A DNA stretch of 64,000 bases from Chaenocephalus aceratus (lineage: Eukaryota; Chordata; Actinopteri; Perciformes; Channichthyidae), in the NCBI GenBank assembly GCA_023974075.1, contig JAMFTG010000723.1, positions 26,001 to 90,000 on the forward strand, read 5' to 3'. Positions 33,201 through 41,943 of this stretch are shown piece by piece; the first letter of the stretch is position 1, and the number at the start of each line of letters is the position of its first letter. A program made the position numbers and the translations under genes. The notes under the pieces were generated by a model, which saw only the letters and a list, made by a program, of their open reading frames with translations, made no database searches and was not told the DNA's origin.

Positions 33201-35561
33201 ACCGTTGTTCTTCACCAACAGATTGACTAAAGCCAGAGAGATGGTCTTCTGAACGTCCAGGTCAGGTGACAGCAGTAAGTTCATGACCGGCTCCAACAAA
33301 GCGTCTGGCAGAGGAGAGTTCACTGAAACACGCAGAGCAGGAAAACACTGGTTATAGTGGGTGAAGAAAGCAGCGTGTTGGGATAGCAGTACTGGGAATA
33401 ACGGCACTGCAGCCCACATGCAGGGAATTATCTGCCAACCCTAGAAAGAACATTACAGTTGATCATTTGCATAATAACCGTGCTGTCCGTTAGAGCTCAT
33501 CTCTACGGAGGAGAGCAAACACACGTCTCATTCCCTGCTCCACTTATCTGTAAACATTGCTATACAGAAGAGATGAATGGTGAAGCAACGTAAACATCTG
33601 TTTGGGTTCTTTACTCACAGGGATGACTGAGCTGTAGATAAAACATTGCCGCTGTCTTCTGCAGCTCAATGTCCTCTGAAGCTGAGAGCCGGCTCAGAGT
33701 CTGAAGACGTTCCTCTTCATGGAGCTGAAGTTCCTCATCTGTAGGAAGAGAGGAGGGACAAGTACTCAGATATACTTGAGTACAAGTAGAAGTACTCAGA
33801 TCTAGTACTGAGTTAAAAGTAGAAGTACTCGGATATACTTGAGTACAAGTAGAAGTACTCAGATCTAGTACTTGAGTAAAAGTAGAAGTACTCGGATATA
33901 CTTGAGTAAAAGTAGAAGTACTCAGATATACTTGAGTACAAGTAGAAGTACTCAGATCTAGTACTTGAGTAAAAGTAGAAGTACTCGGATATACTTGAGT
34001 AAAAGTAGAAGTACTCAGATATACTTGAGTAAAAGTAGAAGTACTCAGATCTGGTACTTGAGTAAAAGTAGAAGTACTCAGTTCTTGTACTTGAGTAAAA
34101 GTAGAAGTACTCAGATATATTTGAGTAAAGTAGAAGTACTCAGATATACTTGAGTAAAAGTAGAAGTACTCAGATCTGGTACTTGAGTAAAAGTAGAAGT
34201 ACTCAGTTCTTGTACTTGAGTAAAAGTAGAAGAACTCAGATCTGGTACTGAGTAAAAGTAGAAGTACTCAGATCTGGTACTTGAGTAAAAGTAGAAGTAC
34301 TCAGTTCTTGTACTTGAGTAAAAGTAGACGTACTCAGATATATTTGGTAAAAGTAGAAGTACTCAGATATACTTGAGTAAAAGTAGAAGTACTCAGATCT
34401 GGTACTTGAGTTAAAAGTAGAAGTACTCGGATCTGTACTTGAGTTAAAGTAGAAGTACTCAGATCTTGTACTTGCGTAAAAGTAGAAGAAACTCAGATCT
34501 GGTACTTGAGTAAAACGTAGAAGTACTCAGATCTTGTACTTGAGTAAAAGGTAGAAGTACTCAGATCTTGTACTTGAGTAAAAGTAGGAAGTACTCAGAT
34601 CTAGTACTTGAGTAAAAGTAGAAGTACTCAGATCTGGTACCTTGAGTACAAGTAGAAGTACTCAGAACTAGTACTTCAGTACAAGTAGAAGTACTCAGAT
34701 CTGGTACTTGAGTAAAAGTAGAAGTACTCAGATCTGGTTACTTGAGTAAAAGTAGAAGAACTCAGATAGTCTAGTACTTGAGTAAAGTAGAAGTACTCAT
34801 ATCTAGTACTTGAGTAAAAGTAGAAGTACTCAAATCTGGTACTTGAGTAAAAGTAGAAGAACTCAGATCTAGTACTTGAGTAAAAGTAGAAGTACCAGAG
34901 TGTACTGTAGGGAATACTCTGTTAGAGTAAAAGTCCTGCATTCAAAATGTTCCTCAACCAGAAAAGTATTATCATCAAAATATAGTTAAAGTAGCGACAG
35001 TGAAAGTAGTCATTGTGCAGATTGGTCCATTTCAGAATATTATATATATTATTTGTGTTATAATGATAGATTATTAAAGTGTTATCAAGGCTGGATTTTA
35101 GTATGTTAGATAGTGTTTTCTGACTTTTGTATATTTTTACATTGTGCATTTCTACATAAATACCCCATAGATATAGATATCTTTCTATCGTGTGTGTATT
35201 TAGTGTGCAATGCCTGTTTACATGCTAGAACAAAGAAAACGTTTCCAACTATTTGGATTAAAAAAGTATATCTGATCTAATATCAAGTATCTACAGTAAA
35301 TGCTCTTGGGGACATTGCCGCACGAAAGGCGTGTTTGTCGTCCAGAACAAAGACAATCCACAAGTGTTCTTACCGTTCAGAGAGAGACTCCTCTTCCTCC
35401 TCAGGTAACTGCTCTCAGGCGAGACACTGAAGCACGTGCACTCACACAGCTCCCTGAAGATGGGTTTTTATTTTCCGCTCAAACTCTCTGCAGACTTTCC
35501 TCAGATGGAAGTTGAATTCTTCCAGAAGTCTGGAGCAATCCTCACAGAATCCCGAAGCCAT
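17039..35561 (-). CDS. Vac8-like armadillo-repeat protein, 11-exon gene model
   Basis: Eleven minus-strand exons: 35374-35561, 33619-33738, 33203-33322, 30415-30526, 30099-30218, 26955-27164, 21781-21914, 19726-19857, 19272-19406, 19062-19187, 17039-17193. They encode about 500 residues of consecutive ARM repeats whose order follows yeast Vac8, for example [11 protein letters not shown], then [39 protein letters not shown]. Vac8 is a vacuole-membrane scaffold; the fish protein is likely a cytosolic or membrane-linked adaptor, which is inference. The N-terminus is cysteine-rich ([10 protein letters not shown]) but lacks the Gly2 needed for N-myristoylation as in Vac8. Anomalies: exon 1 needs one base removed in an A5 run to stay open. 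Exon 6 carries one extra base relative to duplicon 2. A short helix seems to be missing between exons 6 and 7. Several acceptors fit only at a second AG. It may be functional with consensus errors, or a pseudogene. Confidence 0.75.
17400..17720. repeat. Degenerate short repeat (GATGCAAAA/GTCTAC words)
   Basis: Loosely repeated words such as AGATGCAAAATGTCTAC and ACAAAAAGAGA, a pattern frequent in fish introns. It explains the overlapping spurious ORFs. Related stretches occur at 15555-15640, 18339-18436 and 20825-21300. Confidence 0.6.
17723..18336 (+). mobile_element. Tc1/mariner-like MITE, palindrome arm A
   Basis: 614 bp with termini CGGAGCCCCCTAGGGGACAT and the inverse, flanked by TA on both sides. 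Internal palindromic GCGAGATCTCGC near each end. There is no transposase. Arm B (18439-19049) is the same element in opposite orientation. Confidence 0.85.
18439..19049 (-). mobile_element. Tc1/mariner-like MITE, palindrome arm B
   Basis: Nearly perfect reverse complement of arm A, also with TA target duplications. The 102-bp spacer is degenerate short repeat. The right end is 10 bp from the exon 10 donor. Confidence 0.85.
19062..19187 (-). CDS. ARM gene exon 10
   Basis: Acceptor CTTCATCCAG, donor GTTTGT, phase 1 to 1, 42 codons. It encodes [20 protein letters not shown] and [18 protein letters not shown] lies only 10 bases into the next intron. Confidence 0.85.
19272..19406 (-). CDS. ARM gene exon 9
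   Basis: It encodes [20 protein letters not shown] and [11 protein letters not shown]. Donor GTAATG, phase 1. The usual acceptor TTTTTCAG needs phase 1 from exon 8, which ends in phase 0. An internal CTTAAG at 19396-19401 would give a phase-0 start at 19395. The same problem occurs in duplicon 2. Confidence 0.75.
19726..19857 (-). CDS. ARM gene exon 8
   Basis: Acceptor GGTTTGTTTGCAG, donor GTAAAA, phase 0 to 0, 44 codons. It encodes [19 protein letters not shown] and [17 protein letters not shown]. Confidence 0.85.
20051..20817. mobile_element. Internally deleted Tc1-like transposon with long TIRs
   Basis: The ends CACTGAACAAAAATATAAAC and its inverse, TA duplications, and inverted repeats of nearly 300 bp identify a widespread fish Tc1-like family. 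Only scraps of transposase sequence (for example GTGGCCCATGGTG, GGGTTATGGTATGG) remain in the centre. The middle also contains a TAGGGTTAGGGGTAGGGTAA-type telomere-like motif and its inverse. Confidence 0.85.
20825..21300. repeat. Degenerate short repeat
   Basis: Same loose AGATGCAAAAC/ACTACA-type words as 17400-17720. It lies in intron 7 of the ARM gene. No coding signal. Confidence 0.55.
21301..21780. other. Intron 7 sequence next to exon 7
   Basis: No gene or clear mobile element recognised. The GTGAGG donor of exon 7 sits at the right end. Confidence 0.4.
21781..21914 (-). CDS. ARM gene exon 7, 5' end embedded in the 51-bp satellite
   Basis: It encodes [20 protein letters not shown] and ends AAA/GTGAGG in phase 0. 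Two acceptors are possible. CCTCTGCAG at 21865-21873 gives a phase-0 exon ending at 21864. GTGCGTAG at 21915-21922 adds [17 protein letters not shown], an ARM-like helix, in phase 1. The latter sequence is also the satellite unit. Confidence 0.72.
21874..24306. repeat. 51-bp minisatellite, about 47 units, copy 1
   Basis: Minus-strand unit encodes [17 protein letters not shown] (17 codons) and includes TGTGTGTAG followed by ATCTGATCCAGGAG. Units differ by a few substitutions (GGATCC versus GAGCTCC, CATCAACTG, CTATCAGCTG) and by AAC insertions. Five of six frames are open, hence ORFs up to 860 residues that are not independent genes. The left end passes without a break into ARM exon 7. Confidence 0.97.
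25863..26272 (-). pseudogene. Unidentified degenerate coding-like stretch
   Basis: Two overlapping minus-strand frames join near 26030. One contains [15 protein letters not shown] and [13 protein letters not shown]. The other has [18 protein letters not shown] and [18 protein letters not shown]. The composition looks protein-like, but I recognise no family. It may be a broken processed pseudogene or transposon piece. It is also present in duplicon 2 (about 62725-63133). Confidence 0.3.
26366..26611 (-). pseudogene. BED zinc-finger fragment of a hAT transposase
   Basis: It encodes [20 protein letters not shown] then CGVE, the start of a BED finger (aromatic WxYF, then CxxC). The rest of the finger and the transposase are absent. 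Nearby CAGGGTTGCCAGAAACTG and repeated ATCGATTATTCG words fit a hAT remnant. Confidence 0.6.
26955..27164 (-). CDS. ARM gene exon 6, copy 1 (one extra base)
   Basis: It encodes [20 protein letters not shown] then [19 protein letters not shown]. Near 26982-26986 copy 1 reads TCAGGCAGGG where duplicon 2 reads TCAGCAGGG. Copy 2 therefore continues [14 protein letters not shown], which resembles Vac8. Copy 1 is shifted to [12 protein letters not shown] and leaves in phase 1 rather than 0. The acceptor tract is an 80-bp (CT)n run. Confidence 0.8.
27173..27252. repeat. (GA)n microsatellite abutting the ARM exon 6 acceptor
   Basis: About 40 GA units. On the coding strand it is a (CT)n run ending in TTCCTCCAG, directly before exon 6, so it forms the polypyrimidine tract. 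Confidence 0.95.
27303..29937. repeat. 37-bp minisatellite, about 71 units, in ARM intron 5
   Basis: Units of CTTCATGTCTCTTCTACATC plus AACATGTGTCCCCTCTT with TTCGTG, CTCATG and CTCCATG variants. Many single-base indels occur between 27590 and 29330, fewer elsewhere. ORFs up to 882 residues (repeating [27 protein letters not shown]) simply reflect the unit read in three frames. Confidence 0.97.
30099..30218 (-). CDS. ARM gene exon 5
   Basis: It encodes [20 protein letters not shown] and WALLHLTHS. Donor GTGGGT in phase 1, matching exon 6. The acceptor reads GTGCAGAG: the second AG (exon start 30216) is needed to join exon 4 in frame. Confidence 0.82.
30415..30526 (-). CDS. ARM gene exon 4
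   Basis: It encodes [20 protein letters not shown] and a cysteine-rich helix 3 ([12 protein letters not shown]). Donor GTGGGT. The upstream sequence is GTGTGCAGAG: only use of the second AG (exon start 30524) joins in frame with exon 3. Confidence 0.8.
30566..33165. repeat. 57-bp minisatellite, about 45 units, in ARM intron 3
   Basis: Units containing GGAGAGGACTCTTTAAAGTA, then GAGACACTACATACTGATAT and ACACCTGAACATCAGCA. 57 is 19 codons, so the minus strand shows a long periodic frame ([16 protein letters not shown]). Indels cluster at 31240-31440. Not seen in copy 2 because the window ends first. Confidence 0.96.
33203..33322 (-). CDS. ARM gene exon 3
   Basis: Acceptor GTGTTTCAG, donor GTGAGG, phase 1 to 1. 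It encodes [19 protein letters not shown] followed by [12 protein letters not shown], one full ARM repeat. Confidence 0.85.
33619..33738 (-). CDS. ARM gene exon 2
   Basis: Acceptor TTCCTACAG, donor GTGAGT, phase 1 to 1, 40 codons. It includes the ARM helix [19 protein letters not shown], matching the first ARM of Vac8 in position. Confidence 0.8.
33757..34893. repeat. 33/30-bp minisatellite in ARM intron 1
   Basis: Alternating variants of AGTACTCAGATCTGGTACTT followed by GAGTAAAAGTAGA. The right end merges with a MITE terminus carrying the same GTACTTGAGTAAAAGTAG words. Confidence 0.93.
34894..35150 (-). mobile_element. Teleost MITE fragment next to the 33-bp array
   Basis: CCAGAGTGTACTGTAGGGAA and AAAAGTCCTGCATTCAAAAT match, in reverse orientation, the element at 37003-37303. 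It probably supplied the seed for the adjacent array. Confidence 0.6.
35374..35561 (-). CDS. ARM gene exon 1 (N-terminus)
   Basis: ATG at 35561, starting [20 protein letters not shown]. The frame from the ATG stops at about 35443. A different frame then stays open through [20 protein letters not shown] to a GAACG/GTAAGA donor whose phase matches exon 2. The switch falls at an A5 run (T5 at 35465-35469 on the plus strand). A one-base homopolymer error or a real frameshift would explain it. An alternative is a GTGAGT donor at 35445. Confidence 0.6.
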
Positions 35562-35950
35562 GACCGTTTCTCCTGCAGAGAAGAAAGAAGGCACCTGTGC
35601 CGCGTGACGCAGAGCTGCAGGGAGACACGCCCACTGTGACGGCAGGTCTCAAAATACATATATGAACAAATGAAAAACAGATATTAAAATATAAAATAAA
35701 AAGATGTTCGAAGTGATGAGAATTACGGCTCTTTGAAGGGAGCCGGATCTTAGTTTTTAAAGGGGGCGGGGTTACCAGGTTTATCTGCGAAATAATCACC
35801 AGGATAATGATTGACTGTTTTGCCAGAAATCTACTTTTACTCACAGAACATGTATAACTTGTTACATCTCTCATCCAGCCAAACTACTACTTCAAGCCGC
35901 ATGCGTTATGCCATCATCTACGGCATTCAGGAAAGCAAGTTCCTTTAAAG
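35562..35950. other. Upstream region of the ARM gene
   Basis: Probable promoter and 5' UTR of the minus-strand ARM gene just right of its ATG. No TATA box or known element was recognised. Confidence 0.35.
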
Positions 35951-36930
35951 CAGTGGCGGTTCTAGACCAATTTGACTGGGGGGCCAGGCTGGGGCCAGTT
36001 ATTTTCTGAGGGGGGCCCAAAAATTCAGGACGAAAAAGACAGTATGAAATAATTGCGCATTAGAAAACAAAGCAATACAGTTATTGGTATTTGTTTCATT
36101 ACACATATTTATTTCAGATACTTATAGTTACAGTTTTTACGCTCTAATGCAGAGGTCTCCAACCTTTTTTAGGATGAGAGCTACTTTCAAAATATAAAAC
36201 AAGTCGCGAGCTACTTTTACTCCTCTTTCGTTGTTTTTTGCAGTGTATATATTTAGCACATTTTAACATTATTATATGCTTACCTTTAAACGTTCTGTTT
36301 GGGTCTGTGGGACCCGTTTTCAGTGTCAAGAAAATGTATGCAATTTAATTATTTTAACCTGCTTTATTTGGGGGGGGACCTCACCTCCTCTAGGGGGGTC
36401 CGGGGCATGCACCCCCAGGAAGATTTGCTTTTAAATGTGAAATGCATCAATCTGGTGCACTTTGAGCACAACATGAATTTATAGATACAGCTCTCAACAC
36501 TCAGATGAAAGGGAGCTGCATACTTTTCAATAATCCAAACATCTTTGGAATATGATTACAACCAATACAAAATCATTTAAACTTGTTTATTCTTATCTTA
36601 TGTTACCCAGTTAGCATTCTTTCTTTTTATTTATATATATTTACCAATCACTCCCTTTTTAAACTGTTTTTAATTTTTTTAACTTTCTGTCTGATAGTAC
36701 ACATTGGAATGATTTCTTACTTTATTTTTGTACAACTATATGAAATAGATAAAGGTGTGCTCTCTCTAATGGGTCCGACTAGAATTACAAATATCGTTAG
36801 TTCCACCTATTCCGTCAGCCAAGAAATCGTTTAATCATAAACTTTGTTTTCATTTTCTTTCAGGGGGGCCACAGGGGGGTCCAAAGGCAGTGTTAGGGGG
36901 GCACTGTTCCCCATCACCATCGTATATGTT
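35951..36930. mobile_element. Nested transposon remnants
   Basis: It starts GCAGTGGCGGTTCTAGACCA, a frequent fish repeat end. Inside, at 36149, GCAGAGGTCTCCAACC is hAT-like. G-rich blocks (GGGGGTCCGGGGCATGCACC and later GGGGGCCACAGGGGGGTCC) are typical of such repeats. No intact termini pair was found. Confidence 0.5.
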
Positions 36931-37002
36931 CCTTTACCAGACCATGCACTCACTACTGACATGAGTTAAGGTGACATTTTGATTTTACATTGATATTACC
37001 AG

Positions 37003-37303
37003 TGGTGTAAAGTAACTAGTACATTTACTCAAGTACTGTACTAAGCTACAATTCACAAACTACACTAAAGTAAATAAAAATGACTTCATGTGAGGATAAA
37101 CATATTTTTGCATCAAAAATGATATTCGAAATATGTTATATTACTCCCGAGATAGGCCAATCTGCATCATAAGTACTTTTGCTTTTGCTACTTTAAGTAT
37201 ATTTTGATGATGATACTTTTCTACTTTCACTTGAGGAACATTTGTAATGCAGGACTTTTACTGTAACAGAGTATTCCTACACTCTGGTACTTCTACTTTT
37301 TCT
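37003..37303 (+). mobile_element. Teleost MITE at the junction before duplicon 2
   Basis: It begins GTGGTGTAAAGTAACTAGTA and ends near CACTCTGGTACTTCTACTTT. It is related in reverse orientation to 34894-35150. Duplicon 2 begins immediately after it. Confidence 0.65.
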
Positions 37304-38633
37304 ACAACCGGATCATTTGGGTTTGAAGTAAATGAAGACACAGTATCAAAGTGAATAAATAATGCATCACTCTTTTTAGTTTGGAAGCTACTTTGTATTT
37401 GTTATAATGCTGCAGTGGAGTAGTATAATGTGAATGTGACTCCTGACAGTTTCTAAGAGAGAATGAAAACAACTCCATCAAATCAAACACGTTGCGCAGC
37501 TCCAGCATGCCATGCTTTACCCCTCACATGTTTTCTGCTGAGTGTCCTTCATCAGGGTGGGAGCTTCTTTGTTTACAGCAGGTTCATCCGTCACATGACT
37601 TCACACAAGGAAACAGATTTCATGAGTTTGGCATCTATGAATGTAAAGGTTAAAACAGATGTTTGAAGGGATGCAATGCAACAAATAAGAAGAGATTAGA
37701 TCATTAAGATATTCAGATTATTTATCTTTTATTGTAAAGCTTTGTTGAACAATTGTCTTTCATCATTTATAGTCTCTGTAATTTTGTCACATGGCTATTT
37801 GACAGATGTACCAAAGAAACAGAAATCAAGCTTATAGACACATTTCTGAATTAAACAGCTGGTTATTTCATCACACGATATCTGAAGCAGCTTAAAAAAT
37901 ACTACACTTAATTATACAGCTGTTATTCCCTCTAGGTTGATTAGAAATTGATATTTTCAGTTACCATGAATGTTATTGTCCATCTATAGAGGACTGAAAA
38001 TGTCACATAGGCTAACGAAAGAACATTGTAAGAATGAAATAATGAATTCAATAAATGTATTAAATGACTTGCAGTAAAACAACATATCTAAAGATAATTC
38101 ATCAAAAGACCCAAAGATATAAAACGGTAAACTGATAACGTATTCTGCTATAACGTGATGTTTGACTAGAAACTAGATGTTGATAAAAGGAGAAGTGACA
38201 GCTTTGATTTGTTGGTTTGGTTGATGTCATGAAGTTTCAGCACGATATACAGACTTCTTACATTTCTTCAAGAATTCACACAAACTTAATCAAACATTCT
38301 CATTTCATCCATTACAAAGAAAAACAGAAAATAAATTCATCCATTTAAAGATTCTTGGATTAAAAATGTGAACATTCATCGATCATTAAATGAGTCAAAT
38401 GAAAACTATAAACACACTGTAATAAAGTTTGATGCAAAATAAACTATAGCAACAAACAATCAAGTTGTTTTGTTGGTTTTTGTCTCTTTGATTATAATGC
38501 GTAAAAATGTCATGCAAAGATTAATCTCATTCTCATCTGTTGATTCTTTTCTTGATTGTTCCAAAGAGATGTAGACGGAGAGTGAAGTCAGAATAAAGTC
38601 TGAACCAACACTCCTGAGCATCACAGAGGAATC
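37304..38633. other. 3' flank of the TRIM paralogue, no gene
   Basis: Near-identical copy of 1-1332, with a few single-base indels in homopolymer runs. Confidence 0.5.
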
Positions 38634-40047
38634 TCACTCACAGACTTTGATATCAGCAGTTTTAGCATCACCAGCTTTTCCAATACTGAAATATGGGAAG
38701 AGTTTCTCAGTGAAAGTGTCTCTGAGAGTGCAGATGGGAGTCTTGTGTTCAGGGACGTAGAAGGACACCTTCCCCCTGTCATAGTCCAGCTGGACTCTGA
38801 TCCTCTGGAGATTCTTCTTCACTCTGACAGTCTTACCAGCACCATTAGAGTATCTTCCACTGCCATGACATAAACACCAGATTCCATATTCTGGTGAGGC
38901 AAATGTCTCTCCCTTCCTGTCAGCTGACTCTTTAGTGTAACCTATATTCCAGGCAGGATGATCTCCCACCTCCACCTCCCAGCTGTGTCTCCCTGAGCTG
39001 AAGCCCTCAGAGCCCAGAACATTAGCATACTTAGTGAATCTCTCTGGATTATCAGGAAGCTGCTGAGGTGTGTCTCCTAGTCTCACACTGGTCAGATCAT
39101 CAGACAGAGAGAGCCAGCTGTTTGCAGTGTTTGGGTCCAGAAGGACAGGACTGAAGTGGACCTGGTCCTTCATCTTCTCCCAGACTCTGAAGGACAGGTT
39201 TGCCCAGGTGTTTGGCCACATCTGTCAGCGCTCCTGGGAGCAGCTGTGGGTCTGCCAGCGAGCTCTGGACTCTGGCTCTGCTCTGAGTGGCTTTATAACT
39301 GCTGAGGAAGGGCACGTTGTGTTTCTGCAGCTCTTCTTCAACAGCAGAGATACTGTGTGACAGAGAGGAGATGTGCTCCTGAATGCTCTTCATCTCTCTG
39401 CTGATCGTCTTCCCTTTCTGCTCCTCTTCCTCCCTCAGAGATGCCAGTCTGGACTCCTCTTCCTCTTTCAGGAACTGGTGGAGCTTGATGAACTCTGCTC
39501 TGATCTGCCTCTCTGTGGACAGCAGCTGCTTCTCGGACACTTGAATCACTGCATTGTATGTTGTCTCCACTCCTTTGTATTTGTCCCTCTTGTCCTGCAG
39601 AGACTCTAAGTCAGATTTCAGCAGGTCCTTCAGCTCACTGACTGCTTGCTCTACAGGAACCACCTTGTGACCCTGGTGGAGAGAAAACTCACAGACAGGA
39701 CACACAGCTCTCTCTTCATCCATACAGAACAATCTAGGCTCTTCTGGATGTTTACTACACACCACCTCCACCTTCTTCTTCTCTCCTTTCTCTGTCTCAG
39801 AGGATCCAGCTTCCTGTCTCTCAGCAAAGGAGTCAGACAGCTCCTTCAGTGCAAAGTTCCCCACAGGATCTTTGGAGGACTTTCTTTTACAAATGGGACA
39901 GTTTGTGTTCTTACTTTGTTCCCAGAATGTCTGCAGGCAGCTCGAACAGAAGCTGTGGTTACAGTCCAGAGACACGGGATCTCTGAAAGTCTCTGAACAC
40001 ACATGGCAGCTCAGGAAACTTTCAACAAGAGCGATTTTCTCAGCCAT
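38634..40047 (-). pseudogene. TRIM paralogue, frameshifted before PRY/SPRY
   Basis: Copy of the intact TRIM gene at 1333-2745. One extra T (TTT at 39199-39201 against TT in copy 1) shifts the frame at about residue 282. The ATG frame gives a 315-residue product with RING, B-box and coiled coil but an unrelated tail. The PRY/SPRY remains open in another frame (38634-39221). All RING and B-box zinc ligands are kept. The lesion is a one-base homopolymer change, so a consensus error cannot be excluded. If real, the product would be a SPRY-less TRIM. Confidence 0.85.
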
Positions 40048-40338
40048 TTGGTATTAAAGTTACTTCTAGAGCAGGACTCACCAACTGACAGTCTCTCCAC
40101 TTCTCCCCAAATATACTCCAAACGTGTGTCTCCGAGCAGAAATCTCGCACCCTGTAATGGCGTCTCAGCTGTTCAACAATGTCAAAATCCACTTTCGTTT
40201 TCTCCGACCTCCATCACAGGGTGAATGATCAACATCAGGAAATGCTGCTATGTCATGTATTCACCAGCAGATGGAGTCAGGATGTCTTTCAGAGGGAAAT
40301 GTCCTTTGGTATTCAGTTCAGGACAGTGACTTTGTCCA
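40048..40338. other. 5' flank of the TRIM paralogue
   Basis: Copy of 2746-3036. Nothing further recognised. Confidence 0.4.
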
Positions 40339-41380
40339 GGGGGGTATACTGCGAAGCAGGATTTTCCCTTAGCCGGCTAAATTCAGGGGAAACTCCGGCT
40401 TTCCGGTCATCCGAAGCTGGTTCTCTTTTTAGCGGCTAGATCTCCATGGTAATATATGCTAAGCAGCTAACCTGGTCGGGACCAGGTTAGGTTGCAGGCT
40501 AAGAGCTCAACTCAGTGAAAGCACCGCCTGCTGACCAATCAGAGGCTCAGTGTGCGGAGTTTAAAGCGATCAAGTCATATTACAGGAGAAAGGAAATACA
40601 GAAAAACTGCCGTCGCAGGAAAGACGGCCGGCAAAATCACCGACTGTGTGAACGTGAACATTAATAGAATATCACCTCCATCTTCAGAGCAATCTGACTA
40701 TTATAACATTAGCGTTAAGAAAGCTTACTTAAATATCTGCCACGACATAAGTAACCGGATCAGAGTACATTAAGTACAGTCCGCGGCACATCACTTCATA
40801 ATGTATCATATATCTCCTGATCTGAGTCAGCTGAGCCGTATCTGGCCGTGCAACACTCACAGTGTCACAGACTGGATGCAGAAGTATTATTTTAAGCAAC
40901 ACATTAAGTTGACGAAACACTTGAGTCAAATGTAATTAAAGTCAGATCGTGTTTTAGACGGGGCAGTGATATCATAAACCTGTTAATGTACGCATTCAAA
41001 CACTTTTTCTTTTGCCAGCTGTATTCACCTTGCAGGTGCAGCTATGTGGCTTTGATCCTGGATCAAGTGTTTAAGTCATGGATGTTTAAAGTTTAACTTC
41101 TTCATATTTGACTAGTATTAAAGTTTACTTTTCATTCAGGAAGTATGACGCTGCGCTGTCAGTGCGCTTCTCCATGTTTGTGATTGGTCGAATGCTCCAG
41201 ATACCACCCCTTTCATGTGAACGCGCACCTAACTAGATAGGACACGGCTGGCTTGAGCGATCCACTTGATAACCAGCGTCGTAGGACCGCTTAGCGAGAG
41301 CGCGTATGTTTTGGATTAGGCCAACCGGCTAACTCAAACATATCCAGGTTAGGTTGAACCAGCTTCGTAGTATAGGCCCC
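40339..41380. mobile_element. Harbinger-like MITE, duplicon 2
   Basis: Same element and ends as 3037-4078, at the matching position. It therefore inserted before the duplication. Confidence 0.65.
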
Positions 41381-41912
41381 AGGTATCTGTTGAAGAAAAA
41401 CACATACAATTTAACACGTTTAAAAAAAAAACTTAGGATGAAAAGGAAAATGCTCATACATAAAAGTTTGAAGTGGACAGTTTGTGTTCTTACTTTGTTC
41501 CCAGAATGTCTGCAGGCAGCTCGAACAGAAGCTGTGGTTGCAGCTCAGAGACACAAACAAAAACTCACTTCGTTGTATCTTCATTCCAATGGAAGGAGAA
41601 TCGATGGCAGTGAGAGAAAAATATAGCACTTATTGAACAGTAGAGCATTTAAACATGTCACAGTAAAAGCACAAAATCCAAATATGAACGTGAAATGAGA
41701 ATAATATGTCCTTTTTAAAAAGTACACTAAAGAGTCGAGCTTTTTCAACAATTGAAACTGAAATAATTCTAATAATATGATTAATAAATTAAGATGGGCC
41801 TTGTGCTTTCTCCTTCCTTCACGGTCTACAGTTGTGTGGATTTAGAGGACAGTTATCATAATGAAGTCACATGATCTATCCGCTTATCCATCAACTTTCT
41901 CACTGAAGCTAG

Positions 41913-41943
<31 letters not shown>

